A stretch of DNA of 64,000 bases from Taxillus chinensis (Eukaryota > Streptophyta > Magnoliopsida > Santalales > Loranthaceae). The position numbers and the translations under genes were made by a program. The stretch spans positions 24,073,506 to 24,137,505 of the forward strand of contig CM042091.1 of the NCBI GenBank assembly GCA_023512835.1. Reading direction: 5' to 3'. The notes beneath the pieces were generated by a model, which saw nothing but the letters and a program-made list of their open reading frames with translations, ran no database searches and was not told the origin of the DNA. Shown here piece after piece: positions 46,001 through 57,492 of this stretch (the stretch's first letter is position 1; the number at the start of each line of letters is the position of its first letter).

Positions 46001-48030
46001 CTGAAAGTGTTCAAGAACCATGGGTTCAAGAAAGTTCTTAGAATGTCTCTTTTAAGTTTGAACAATGTCATGTATGAGTTGTTTAAATTTAGTCAAAATC
46101 CTTTAATTCAAGATCATTTTCCTAAATTTAGATGGTTATATATATATATGGATGAATTTTTTGTTACCTATATATCCTTGATGAAATTAGGATTAGGTAG
46201 AAACACAAGTTTGTTGAAAACAATATGGTTGTACTTGTCGTCTAATGGGTGAAAAGACAAAAGAGAAACATCTTATTAATTTTCTTATTAATTCTATGGA
46301 AGAATTATTTTTTCCTGAGGTTCAATAGATGCATATAGTGAAATACAATATGCAAATTTGCTATTTGAATTGAATTGTTTGACAAGAAAATGATTGAGAT
46401 AGGAGAGTATAATGTCATCCAATTAGTGACAAAAAATAATGCCAGTTGCAAGAAGGCTGGCGAATTTTTGATGATAAAAAGAAAAAAATTGTTTTAGATT
46501 TCTCATTGCAAAGATCTTATGATAAAGAATATTAGGAAAATAAAATAATTCAAGATTGCTATTGCCAATGCAACAAAAGTAACAAGCTTTATTTATAGGC
46601 ATTCTCATACTCTTTATGCATTAAGAGTGAAAAAACTAATGCATTATGGCAAGAGCAACTCGATTTTCATCTTCATTTTCAAGATTTGGGAGTTTGTTAA
46701 ATCATCAAGAGGCCCTAAGACAATTATTTGTTTCTAAGTGGTTGCGTTGTAAAGTTGCATTTACAAAAGCAAGAAAGAATATTGAAACTTTATATTCATT
46801 TTTAAAATGTTGTGAAAGATTGATTGCGAGCATCATTGCATTTTCTTCAACTTTTGAGGATAATTTATGGTAATGAGAAACATGCACCAATGTTTATATG
46901 ACAATGGAAGATACAAAAAGAAGCATAAATGAAAATTCGAGGGAGAAACAAAATTTATGAAAGATTATTATTACAATCAAAGCGCTTGGAGAATCAAATG
47001 AATCAACCATTATATTATGTTGCTTTTTTTCTCAATCCAAGAAAATATTTTAAAGTGGTTCAAATAAATTTGGGAAAACCATGGCATATTATAAATGATG
47101 CATTTAATGATGCTATTGAAAGGATTAAACCTAATCTAGTCATGCAAGACAAGATCATAATACAATCGATATTTATAACAGGTCTATTGAAAACTTTGCT
47201 AAGGACATAGTGGTTAGACAAAGAGAAAATTTAAATCCTAGTAAGTTTTTTTTAAAACATTACTTTCGTCTTAGTCTTGAGTTTACAAACATATTAAATG
47301 ATATTTAATATTTCGTTTAAATCTTAATTACATTTTGTAGTCACATCATAAGAAAGACATGAAAGTTTAACACTTGAACTTAATAAAGTTGTAATATGTC
47401 TACTAAGTCTTTATTATTTATCCTACAATTGTGAGCGCAATTAAAAGATTTTTGCATTTGTGAGTTCTTTATTCATAATTATTTTGAATACTTACTGGTT
47501 TATATAATTTTCAAATTTAATAACTTAAATATTCCAAAAAGAGAAATAGATTAGAGCATCAATGCATGAATGACCTTGTCTACATTCAACATAATCGTCG
47601 CCTTCGGACAAGGTTTCAAAAGAGGCAGGGAAAATATAAAAACTATAATCTTTTGGCGTTTAAAGAACTAGATTTGAGTAGTAATGTATAATTAACCAAT
47701 CAATTGAAAATTTAGTTCATCCTAATAATGATATTACATGAAATATGGTTGATAGAGAAATTAAAGCATCTACAACTTTTCAAGGCCATAATAGGCCAAG
47801 ATGGGTGAAAAATTAAAAGTTGTCAGATTCAAAAGTAAAAGAAGCTTTAAAAGTTTGTGTAGATGTAAATGATAATGAAAATGTTGAAGACGATATTGAT
47901 GTATCAAATTCTAATTTGATGCAGAGGCAATCATTTGAGATGGACCAAGATGATTTACATTTTACATTTAAACTTTTAATTCAATATTTTGTAATTTTTA
48001 TTTTAAATGTTGACATTTCATTTATTTTAA
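46000..48030 (+). pseudogene. hAT-family transposase pseudogene
   Basis: Broken plus-strand frames read, in order, QLVTKNNASCKKAGEFLMIK (for the usual DNAxNxKxAG), KVTSFIYRHSHTL, ATRFSSSF-FGSLLNHQEALR, LLLQSKRLENQMNQPLYYVA then FFLNPRKYF, and the C-terminal dimerisation stretch KRNRLEHQCMNDLVYIQHNR then RLRTRF (about 47540-47600). An acidic tail follows (47820-48000). This is the DUF659-type plant hAT order. Stops and frameshifts throughout; no terminal inverted repeats found by eye. Confidence 0.75.
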
Positions 48031-49400
48031 TGTTATAAACTTATATTAAACTTTTTAAATTTATTAATTTATGCTTCAAGTTTAATTACTTGTGTTTTAT
48101 CTTTATGTTATAATGTTAAAAGTTAGAATGAAAATCCATGTATAAAAAAATATATATTATAAATGCCTAGACTGCCTAAGCATCACCTAGGTATCGTCTC
48201 GCCTACCTATACCATCCAACGCCTAGGTCATTGAATCGCTTTGAGAACTATAGTGTACACTTCATTTCCCTAATGTATTTGTTTTGCTCCAAACTGAATA
48301 ATACACCAATGGATTTAAGTGTCAAGCTAGGCATTGATGATGGAGATCCCTTGTAGCATTCATAGCGATATCATTGTATTGTGGGAAAGCTCAACTTCGT
48401 TTACCTTGATAGTGAGTGATGAGTCTGTTATGTCTTTTACTAGAATGACAAATAGGAATTTGTGAAGAGAATTTGAAGATATCTAAATGTGAAAGTTGTA
48501 GACAATGATCATAAAAATGGGCAATATATCTTTGATAGTGCAAAATCTATATCCTCAAAAAGTGAGAAGCATCGTCTTATGGCAAATTCTAGGGCATAGT
48601 TTGAATATAAGACAATAACTTCATTTATCTGGGTGCTTTACAGCAATCAAATGCAATTTACATTATGATAAAGGCATTATGCCAACGCCAAGGTGAAGTA
48701 GTCGAATCCAAGCGCATAACGCACGTAACATCGTATACGTAGAGTTATTTTGGTACTTTACTTCTGTTTCAATTGTAATAATTTTCAATTCTAAATTCTT
48801 GTCCTTAGGCCTTGTATTAAACATGAATAGCATTTTAATTAGCCATTATTAATTATAAACTTTCAAATTAGATGTTTATTTTTATCTTTCAACTTTTTTA
48901 GTTATTTACTTAAATTACTTAAGCTAGGTTAAATAAATTTAGTTATCCTTTTTTAGGATTCTAATCATAGTTTTCAACAATTTAGTGTTTTCGTTAAGAT
49001 GTCATCATTAAGACTTCTCATTAAGTTATCACATTCATCGATATGATAAAAGAGACAACAATGACAAAAAAGCATCGGTTTAAAGCCCTAGGGCATTCTA
49101 TGACAAAGTTATCGATGGCTATGTTGCAAAATGGCTAGATCACACAAGGAAATGGTTCGATCTCACAGCAAGACCAATAAAAACTTGACTGTTTGATAGT
49201 AATAAACAAAGGGAAAAACCTAAAGGAGGCAGACAAACTCAAGGTGATGATCGTGGGTTGTGCCAATTTGCACATGGGGTTGACGATACACCTAACACTG
49301 AAGACGAACCCATCTACGGCCAGCCTAAGCGTGGTTGTCATGTGGAGCAAGGACCAATGGTCAGGGAGCATTGGTGCATATAGAAGATGCTAGAGGAGAT
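48031..49400. other. AT-rich DNA, nothing recognised
   Basis: No open frame with a known motif. A gcctaggcg-rich stretch (48168-48240) is short and partly palindromic (cacctaggtatc, cgcctacc). Probably the tail of the hAT relic and the untranslated start of element H. Confidence 0.35.
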
Positions 49401-50280
49401 AAAGAAGACCAACTTCGAGAATGAAGAATGGTCCGATTAGGAGAACCCAAATCGAAGACTAGTCTACAACCACCATAGAAGACAGAGTCGAGCTTCAGTT
49501 GAATCAGAGAAAGGCACCGAGATTAGAGTCAAAGAAAGCCAAAGATTGAGTTTTTTTACTTCAAAGGAGATCTATATAAGTGACTGGACAAGACAGCTCA
49601 CTCTTTTTGAGTTTAGGAGGTGGCGAGAGCCGATTATGTTGCAATGGCTTGTATGTATATTGACAATAAAGACAATAGTTGGTAGCGTTGGATTAAAGAA
49701 CAGTATGAGCAAGATGGACATTGAATCAGATGAACAGCCTTTGAGCGAGAGTTTCCGACTCAATGGAAACTTTCACCAGTTATCATCCATCATGAACAAC
49801 TAGCCAAGCTTATCCAGGAAAGAAAGGTAGTTGTCTATGTAGAAGAGTTTCACCGACTCCAAATTCTTGTTCGGAGTTGGTTTGAAGAGTCACTGCTAAG
49901 AACATTCATTGAAGGGCTAAAGCCATGATTAGCAAGAAAGCTAAAGCTAAAACAACTTCATCGGCTAACCGAAACTACGAGGATGGCTGAAATCTTGGAC
50001 AATAGTTCCTTCAAAGAGAAGCAATTTTCCAAAAATGATTATGAGAATAAAACCTCAAAACTAGAATCCAACACTGAAAGGAAAAGCTATGGAAGAGGAA
50101 CCCAAAAAGCAAAGGGTGAAAAAGCTAAAGGTACAAGAGCAAATCAATAAGGGGGTGCTTTAAATGCAAAAAAAAAAAAAAGTAGAGCGAAGAACATCAA
50201 TGTCAAACTGAGAATATATTCATGATCAATGACTTAAACAACATTAATAGAGATAAAGTTACTTTTGATTAAGGGTAGCT
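49400..50280 (+). pseudogene. Ty3/gypsy gag relic, element H
   Basis: Degenerate plus-strand frames: SKMDIESDEQPLSESF near 49710-49755, then GVGLKSHC, KAMISKKAKAKTTSSANRNY in changing frames, comparable to a gypsy gag followed by a Lys-rich tail (49990-50170). Assigned mainly because protease and RT of the same orientation follow. Confidence 0.45.
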
Positions 50281-50289
50281 CGAAATAAC

Positions 50290-51906
50290 CAATGTGAGAA
50301 TTACTTCTAGTGAAGTTGAGGTGTCACTCAATGTTGTGACAGGAGTTTCCAAACCTTCCACAATAAAACTTATAGCATGGGTTGGAAAGTATGAAGTTGC
50401 TTTGTTAGTCAATTCTGGTTTTACTCATAATTTCACTAATGTTGATATTGTTAGGAAGATTAATTTGTGTGAGGCCAAAGTTGATGTAATATAAATTAAG
50501 GTGACTAATGGGAATAAGTTGAAAAGTAAATGAAATTATCTCAAATGTAAAGATGAAGGTAAATGGAGTTAGAATTATTATCGACCTGCATGTAATAACT
50601 CTAGTGGAAGTCAACGTGGTATTGGGCAACACATGGCTGAAAAGCATTAATAGGGAGGTCACAAATTTTGAGATCATGACGATAGAGTTCAAATTGGGTT
50701 GTCAAAAAAAGAAGTGGACAACACTAACTTCAAACGAGATCAAGCAGTTCAAAGCATCTCTGATAAAAATAAGTTTTGCATCCCTGATAAAAAAAGGTAG
50801 AGTATGCAGTTGTAGTCAATGAAGACAAAAAAAGGAAAGAGAATAGTACTTCCAAGCTTCAAGAAGACCTATTGAGGATGCTCAAGAAGGTACAAGAGGT
50901 TTTGGCTAAGCACCGCCGGGTGTTGGAGCAACTAACTCACTTGCCACTTTCTCGACTTAGTAACCATCGAATTATCTTGAAGTATGAGTTTAAGCCTTTC
51001 AATATTCCTCTTTATAGATATCTTCATTTTCAGAATGATGATATTGAGAGACAAGTTAAGGAAATGCTAAGGAATGGATTGATACAACCAAGCCAAAGTC
51101 CATTTTCCTTTCCGATGTTATTAATAAGGAAGAAAGAAGGAAATTGGAGATTTTGTACCAATTATAAAGCTTCAAACAAGCAAAAGTTTAGGCTCAATTT
51201 CTCATTTCAATAGTTCAGATGTTGAATGAGTTACATGAAACTTGTGTGTTTACCAAACTAGACTTGAGAGCTAGATTCCATCAGATTCGTATGAACAAGA
51301 AAGATGCACACAAGATATCTTTTGGGACTCACTTGAGGCTCTATGAATATTGGGTGATGACATTTTGCTTGTGCAATGCCCCCTCAACTTTTCAAACTGT
51401 CATGAATACCATGTTCAGACCTTATTCATGGAAGTTCGTGTTAGATCGAATGTTGATGAAAGAGCATCTCTAGCATTTAGAGACTACATTGGAGACATTG
51501 AAGCAACATGACTTTTTCATTAAGATGTCTATGAAATTGTGCAAAAGGAGCTTCAATATCTTAGGCATCTATGGTGGATTGGCCATTACCAAAGAATATT
51601 TCTACTTTACGAGAATTTTTGGGGCTAATTGGTTACTATCGCTCATGAAGCACTATGGACTGATCGAAAAACCCTTCACTGTCATGTTTAAAAAAAAAAA
51701 AGCTAATTTCAAGTGGACAGATGGGGCTAAAAAAGCTTTCAACTTCTTGAAGAGGGTCATGACACAAACTCTTGTTTTGGTTTTACCCAATTTAAGAAAA
51801 CCATTCGAGGTTTATACTAACATAAGTGGTAATGGCGTTAGAGCAATCTTGGTACAAGAGAAGAGACTTTTGGCCTTTGTGTCTATTAGAAAGGCAATTA
51901 ATCGTA
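50290..51906 (+). pseudogene. Ty3/gypsy protease, RT and RNase H, element H (5' part)
   Basis: Protease-like KYEVALLVNSGFTHNFTNVD (50388-50447; catalytic Asp changed to Asn). RT: FKPFNIPLYRYLHFQNDDIE, EMLRNGLIQPSQSPFSFPML, RKKEGNWRFCTNYKASN, then after a frame change VFTKLDLRARFHQIRMNKKD, ISFGTHLRLYEYWVMTF and CNAPSTFQTVMN. The YVDD box is destroyed. RNase H: FKWTDGAKKAFNFLKR, PFEVYTNISGNGVRAILVQE. The frame is cut at 51906 by element G and the element resumes at about 58930 with integrase. Confidence 0.8.
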
Positions 51907-51998
51907 TGTGTAATGTTATATTTATATGGGGATTGTCCTTGAGTAATACATCAAATATACATTTCAACTCTCCCTCTCTCTCTCTCTCTCTCTTAACA
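51907..51998 (+). repeat. 5' LTR of element G (92 bp)
   Basis: TGTGTAATG to CTTAACA, directly before a primer site. Very short, with a (TC)n run at 51972-51992 and a TATA-like ttatatttatatgg. Little similarity to the F LTR beyond the end. Its left border is set by the loss of the gypsy frame. Confidence 0.55.
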
Positions 51999-52010
51999 TG
52001 ATATCAAAGC
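51999..52010 (+). other. Primer binding site of element G
   Basis: TGATATCAAAGC, one change from the site of F, directly after the LTR. Confidence 0.65.
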
Positions 52011-52938
52011 CTTCGTAGTACCGTAATAGTCCTCGACGACAAATGATGGCTAGCCTCGACATTTCTTGGACAGCAACTAAGGATGGACGTTGAGGATGGA
52101 ACCCACACTCGCGACAATCAGTGACCCATGCTCACTCTTCATCTGACGATGACAATCGGCCTCTACATCTGTGTTTGGAAACAACGATCGGTGATGCTCA
52201 GCCACTCTGCATCTACGACGATAATCTTTGGCAATGACGATCGATGACAACGCATCTCTCATATTGTTGCAGGTCAGCTTTCTATTTTTTTTACCACTTC
52301 TTAGATTCAATTACAGTTTTCAGCCTATCGTTCAGTAGTGACGCATCTCTGCATCATTCAGTGACAATCGCAATGACGACGGACTGCCTTCTTCAAGTCG
52401 AATTCACCCCATATATATATTATCTTGTATCTTGTTAAGCCTGTGCATATACTATGAATATTGCTGCTGATAAGCCTGTTATCCCAGTGTGTTTTTGGAT
52501 TGATTTTGATTGATGCATTTCGTGAATATTGCTGGGTAATTATGTGATAAAGTGTCATTGGTTAATGTTACATTCTGCATGGTAATTATGTACATTGGGA
52601 GGTCTTTTGTTGCTGTTGCTTAAGTTTGCACTGATCGTGGTCCTTGACTGTGTTTCTCCACACGTTTCATATATATACATGCCCTATGGGCTTCCTGTAT
52701 GACTGTTATTGTTAATGCATAATTCGATGCTTGATTGGATGAAAAGTATTGCTCCCTTTGAGATTGTTGCTACTCATACATGAATTTGTGATTGATTGAT
52801 TAATGATTGATTGACTGCAATATATATATTCCAGCCTTGGTCCTTTGTATGTGGAGGTGGATATTGGCTTATTTTGTTGCTGCATGGACTCTATTATAAT
52901 GACACATGCAACATATGTGGGCGTTGTTGATTCCCTTG
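52011..52938 (+). other. Leader of element G without gag
   Basis: Homologous in layout to the leader of F: gacgac-rich DNA (52020-52400), then aagcctgtgcatatactatg, catatatatacatgcc, and tgacacatgcaacatatgtgg before the insertion point. No UBN2-type gag is readable. Confidence 0.6.
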
Positions 52939-53052
52939 TGTTGTAAGGTACACATTAAGGGGTTACCATATTTGGAGTATGAGATGTTATATGTAAGGGT
53001 TGAGAGAATTATGTATAATAAGGAAAAAAATATTTGCTTTACTCTCTCAACA
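52939..53052 (+). repeat. 5' LTR of element F (114 bp)
   Basis: TGTTGTAAGGTACACATTAA to CTCTCTCAACA. Unusually short for an element of this size. Confidence 0.95.
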
Positions 53053-53064
53053 TGGTATCAAAGC
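53053..53064 (+). other. Primer binding site of element F
   Basis: TGGTATCAAAGC with no gap after the LTR. Confidence 0.9.
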
Positions 53065-54013
53065 TGCGTGAGTAACAACGGGTATTACCAATCACGCTAT
53101 GCGACGCAACGTCTCCCATCAATGATCCACAACGACGGATCCCGGCAACAACGTCAGTGTTGCGATCATCTCACTGACGCTTCCCTGCGACAAAAAGACG
53201 GACGCGACGAGATGGCCTTGACGACGCGACGGATGACAAACGACAACCTCAACTGGCGATGACAGACGGACGCGACGCGACGGAAGACAACGGATGCGAT
53301 GCTTGACGACGCGGCGACAGGCGGCCTTGACGACGCGACGATAGACGACGCTTGACGCTTGACGCTTGACGACGCGGCAACAGGCGGCCTTGACAACGCG
53401 ACGACAGACGCCCTTGACGACGCGACGACAGACGCCCTTGACGGCGCGACGACAGACGGACGATCGACGGACGATTGGTGCCTTGCTTTCAATCTGCAAC
53501 GCACAGGTGTCTCTCTGCCTCTGGCAAGGATCGGCCTTCCAGTCGGCTGTGCCAGGTGATGTTCGCGACAGCAGCACACTCGCACTGCTGATGACACTGG
53601 TTTCTTCAGGACAGGAGGCCCTCTTGCGCTAAAGAGAAACATAACCAGGTTCTCCAGGTTTCTTCCTCTTAACGACTGCTATGTTATTCGTATCCCGTCA
53701 AGCCTGTGCCTATACTGTCGTATCCTGAGCCTGTGTCTATATTGTGGTGGTTTGGAGTGATGGATGACTATGGCTGGTTTGGTTTAAAATTGCTTCCGTG
53801 ACCTGTTTATTCACCCATTTCATACATATATATACACGGCCTTCACGTGATTGTGATTGGTTGATATTTGTTGCTCTTCCTGAGACGGTTATTGCTGATA
53901 TATGATTATGAATTTGTGACTGGTTGGATGGTTATGAATCGGTGAGTGAAGTGGTGACTGCTGGATTCATATTCCTGCCTTAGTCCGTTGTAACTGGTTG
54001 ACTGTTTTTTCTG
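53065..54013 (+). other. Leader of element F with GACGAC-rich minisatellite
   Basis: From 53140 to 53470 the DNA is built of gacgacgcgacgacag-like units. At 53405-53460 a 24-bp unit (ttgacgacgcgacgacagac plus gccc) repeats almost perfectly. The rest is T/G-rich with tatatatacacggcc near 53828. Open frames across the repeats on both strands are low-complexity and not called. No gag motif is present. Confidence 0.7.
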
Positions 54014-57000
54014 ATGGCACACACAGAATATGTTGGCATTACTGATTCTCTTGAATCAGTTACTTTATCCCGTGCTGATTATGAGTTCCTGCTTGGTTCT
54101 GCCCGGATGGCTATAACTTCAGCACATACTGCTACGTTAGCACTTCAACCATCAGGTAGTCCTTATTGTTTGCTTACTTCCAAACCCGATACCTGGGTTC
54201 TAGACTTTGGAGCCACTCATCACATGATTGGTAATTCTAAACTTTTATCCTCTTTTAAATTTATGGCTACCACCTCATCTCATCCCGTAATCTTTGCGAA
54301 TGGTTCTCAAACCTCTATCACTAGAACGGGGACTGCACACTTGAACTCATCTCTTTCCCTTCCAAACGTGCTGCATTTACCTCATTCACCATACAACTTA
54401 TTATCCGTTAGTTCTTTAACTAAAGCCCTCAATTGTTCTATAACCTTTTCATCTTCTGGCTGTATTTTCCAGGACCTGAAGACTGGACGGACGATTGGTG
54501 GGGGAACTGAGGCTAATGGTCTTTATTACTTCGATCACACTATTCCTTCAGTTGCAACTACGGTTGCCCATTGTTCCTCTGATCATTTCCGGTTGCACTG
54601 TCGCTTAGGACATCCTTCTCTTAGTAAGCTTCAATCTATTTCACCCTCTGCAGCTTCTGTTAAGTCTTTTCCGTGTGAAACTTGTGAGTTAGATAAACAT
54701 CATCGTGTCTCTTTTCCTTCAAGTCAAATAAATCGGGTCACGAAACCCTTTGAATTAGTTCACTCTAATGTATGGGGTCCTTTTCCTATATCTACTTCTT
54801 TTAGTTTTAAGTATTTTGTCACATTCGTGGATGATTATTCTCGCATGACTTGGATATATTTAATGAAAACTCGAACTGAAGTTTTTTCCTGTTTTTAGCA
54901 ATTCTATTATGAAGTTTAAAATCATTTTCAGGTCTCTATTAAATACTTGCGATCTGATAATGCCAAAGAATATCTAAGTACCTCCTTTGGGTTTCAACCT
55001 TTTCTTGTCTCCCATGATATTGTGCATCAAACTTCTTGTTCTTATACCCCTCAACAAAATGGAGTTGCTGAACGGAAGAATCGCCATTTACTTGATGTTA
55101 CCCGATGTTTGATTGTACATATGCAACTTCCTAAATCTTTCTGGGGTTATGCGGTTCTTACAGCTTGTTATTTGATTAACTGTATTCCCTCGTCTGTCCT
55201 ACGTGGACGGGTTCCTTACTCCATTCTTTATCCCGGTGTTCCTCTTTTCTCTCTTCCTCTTCGTGTTTTTGGTTGTGTTTGTTTTGTGCAGTGCTTTGAT
55301 CCTGGTCGTGATAAGTTGGATCCCCGCTCTGTCAAGTGTGTTTTCATCGGCTATTCTCGTACTCAAAAAAGATATCGGTGTTATAACCCTTTGACTGGAC
55401 GCATCTATGTCTCCGCTGATGTCACCTTTCATGAAGATAAATCCTATTATGCTTCTTTCTCACACAGTCAACCTGCTCCTCCGGTTATTCCGTTCCCCGT
55501 TCCTCCAATAGACTCCTCTCCTTCATCGGCTCCGCTTGATCCGTGTCTCTCACCTGTTGACCGCTTCACTGGCCACACATATCATCGCCGAACTCCAGCT
55601 CCTGCAGTTCCCCCCACATCAATCAACGTCTCGTCTTTTGAGCCGACTATGGCCCATGATCTCCCTATTGCTCAACGTAAAGGTACTCGTTCTTGTGTTG
55701 GTCGTCCTCTTGATCGTTTTGTTTCTAATACTGGTCTTGTCCGCTCTCAGTATCCTATGTCTCACTTTGTCTCTACCTCCAAGTTATCTCCTTGTTTCTC
55801 TGCTTTTGTTTCCTCTATTTCGTCTCTGGTTGTGCCTCGCAATGTTGCTGAAGCTCTTGCTCATCCTAGGTGGCGCCAAGCCATGAACGATGAGATGCAG
55901 GCTCTTCGTACTAATGCCACATGGGATCTCACTCCGTTACTCGCTGATAAACATGTTGTTGGGTGCCGTTGGGTTTTTACTGTGAAAGTTCATCCTGATG
56001 GTTCACTTGAACGCTTGAAGGCTCGTTTGGTGGCTAAGGGCTACACTCAAGTTTATGGTGTTGACTATGATGATACTTTTTCTCCGATAGCCAAGCTTCC
56101 GTCAGTTCGAGTGTTTCTCTCTTTAACTGTTCATTATGGCTGGACTCGTCATCAACTCAATGTTAAAAATGCCTTTCTCCACGGTGACCTTGCTGAGGAG
56201 GTTTATATGGAGCAACTGCCTTGTTTTGTTGCTCAGGGGGAGAATTTGATTTGTCGTCTTCGAAAGGCTCTTTATGGGTTGAAACTGTCTCCACGGGCCT
56301 GGTTTGGCCGATTCAGTACAGCTCTTGTTGGCTTCGGTCTTCGGCAATGTGAGGTTGATCATTCTGTGTTTAGCTCCTCTTCTGCTGCCGGATGTGTTCT
56401 CTTGGTTGTATATGTTGATGATATTATTGTTACGGGAAGTGACAAGGACGGCATTCAACGTTTGAAACATTTTCTCCAGACTGAGTTTTGCACCAAGGAT
56501 CTTGGTCGTTTGCGCTATTTCTTGGGGATAGAAGTGGCCTATTCTGATTCCTCTATCTCTTTGTCGCAACGAAAGTATGTGTTGGATATACTCGATGAGG
56601 TTGGGTACTTAAGCGTCAAACCTGTTACTTCGCCTATGGATCAAAATGTCCGGTTAGATTCTGAGCATGGTGATTTGTTACATAACCCTGCTCAATATTG
56701 AAGATTAGTTGGTAAGTTAAACTATTTGACAGTAACCACACCCGATATTGCTTTTGCTATAAGCACTGTAAGCCAGTTTATGAGTGCTCCTCGCACTACC
56801 CACTGGGCTGCAGCATTGCGAATTGTCAAGTACTTGAAGGGAGCACCAGGACGAGGTCTTCTGTTTACCAAACAGGGTAATCTTGATATTCATGGTTATT
56901 ATGATTCTGACTGGGCAGGATGTCCGATTGATAGAAGATCCATTACTGGTTATTGTGTGTTCCTTGGTGAAAATCTTGTAGCATGGAAAAGTAAGAAACA

Positions 57001-57367
57001 ACATGTAGTGTCACAATCTAGTACAGAGGCTGAGTACAGAGCAATGGCACATGTCATAGGTGAACTAACATGGTTGACAATGTTGTTATCTAAAATTGGC
57101 TTACCTTCTTCACGTGCCTCAGTATTGCATTGTGATAGTCAATCTGCTATCTATATCGCTTCCAATCCGGTGTTCCATGAAAGGACGAAGCATATTGAAG
57201 TTGATTGTCATTTTGTACGAGAGAAGGTACGGAACAATGCGATTGAGCTCACCCACATTCGAACCGAATATCAACTTGCTGATCTTTTTACTAAATCTTT
57301 AGGAGGTAATCGTGTACATGAACTTTGTAACAAGTTGGAGCTGTTTGATATATATGCTCCAACTTGA
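54014..57367 (+). pseudogene. Copia pol of element F: PR, integrase, RT, RNase H in one frame with three stops
   Basis: One frame of 1,118 codons. Protease WVLDFGATHHM at 54197 (the usual DSGA has Phe for Ser). GAG-pre-integrase RLHCRLGHPS...CETCELDKHHR. Integrase core VDDYSRMTW, RSDNAKEYL, QQNGVAERKNRHLLD. RT: NATWDLTP, VGCRWVFTVKVHPDGSLERL, QLNVKNAFLHGDL (first catalytic Asp is Asn, codon 56159-56161), CVLLVVYVDDIIVTGS with an intact YVDD. RNase H: DSDWAGCPIDRRSITGYCVF, SQSSTEAEYRAM, HCDSQSAIYIASNPVFHERT. Stops are TAG 54896-54898, TAA 54917-54919 and TGA 56699-56701; no frameshift is needed. Otherwise the best preserved pol in the window. Confidence 0.95.
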
Positions 57368-57374
57368 GGGGGAG
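57364..57374 (+). other. Polypurine tract of element F
   Basis: ttgagggggag directly before the 3' LTR, overlapping the stop codon of pol. Confidence 0.9.
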
Positions 57375-57487
57375 TGTTGTAACGTACACATTAAGAGGTT
57401 ACCATATTTGGAATATGAGATGCTATATGTAAGAGTTGAGAGAATTATGTATAATAAGGAAAAAATATTTGCTTTGCTCTCTCAACA
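57375..57487 (+). repeat. 3' LTR of element F (113 bp)
   Basis: TGTTGTAACGTACACATTAA to CTCTCTCAACA. Followed by the TSD and the continuation of element G. Confidence 0.95.
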
Positions 57488-57492
57488 CCTTG

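Larger units (their letters stand above)
52939..57487 (+). mobile_element. Copia element F, near complete, with 113-114 bp LTRs and no gag
   Basis: 5' LTR 52939-53052, primer site at once after it, about 950-bp leader, pol frame 54014-57367, PPT, 3' LTR 57375-57487, 5-bp TSD. The total of 4,549 bp is short for copia because gag is absent. The two LTRs differ at six bases (five transitions) and one indel. It is inserted into G, a member of the same family, just before the pol start. Confidence 0.95.
52934..57492. repeat. Target site duplication CCTTG of element F
   Basis: CCTTG at 52934-52938 and 57488-57492, directly outside both LTRs of F. Confidence 0.9.

Noticed and set aside
46000..48260. 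Terminal inverted repeats for the hAT relic
   Set aside because: None could be matched by eye at both ends; the element is too decayed.
53119..53642. Overlapping Arg/Ala/Val-rich open frames on both strands
   Set aside because: They are translations of the GACGAC minisatellite in the leader of element F.
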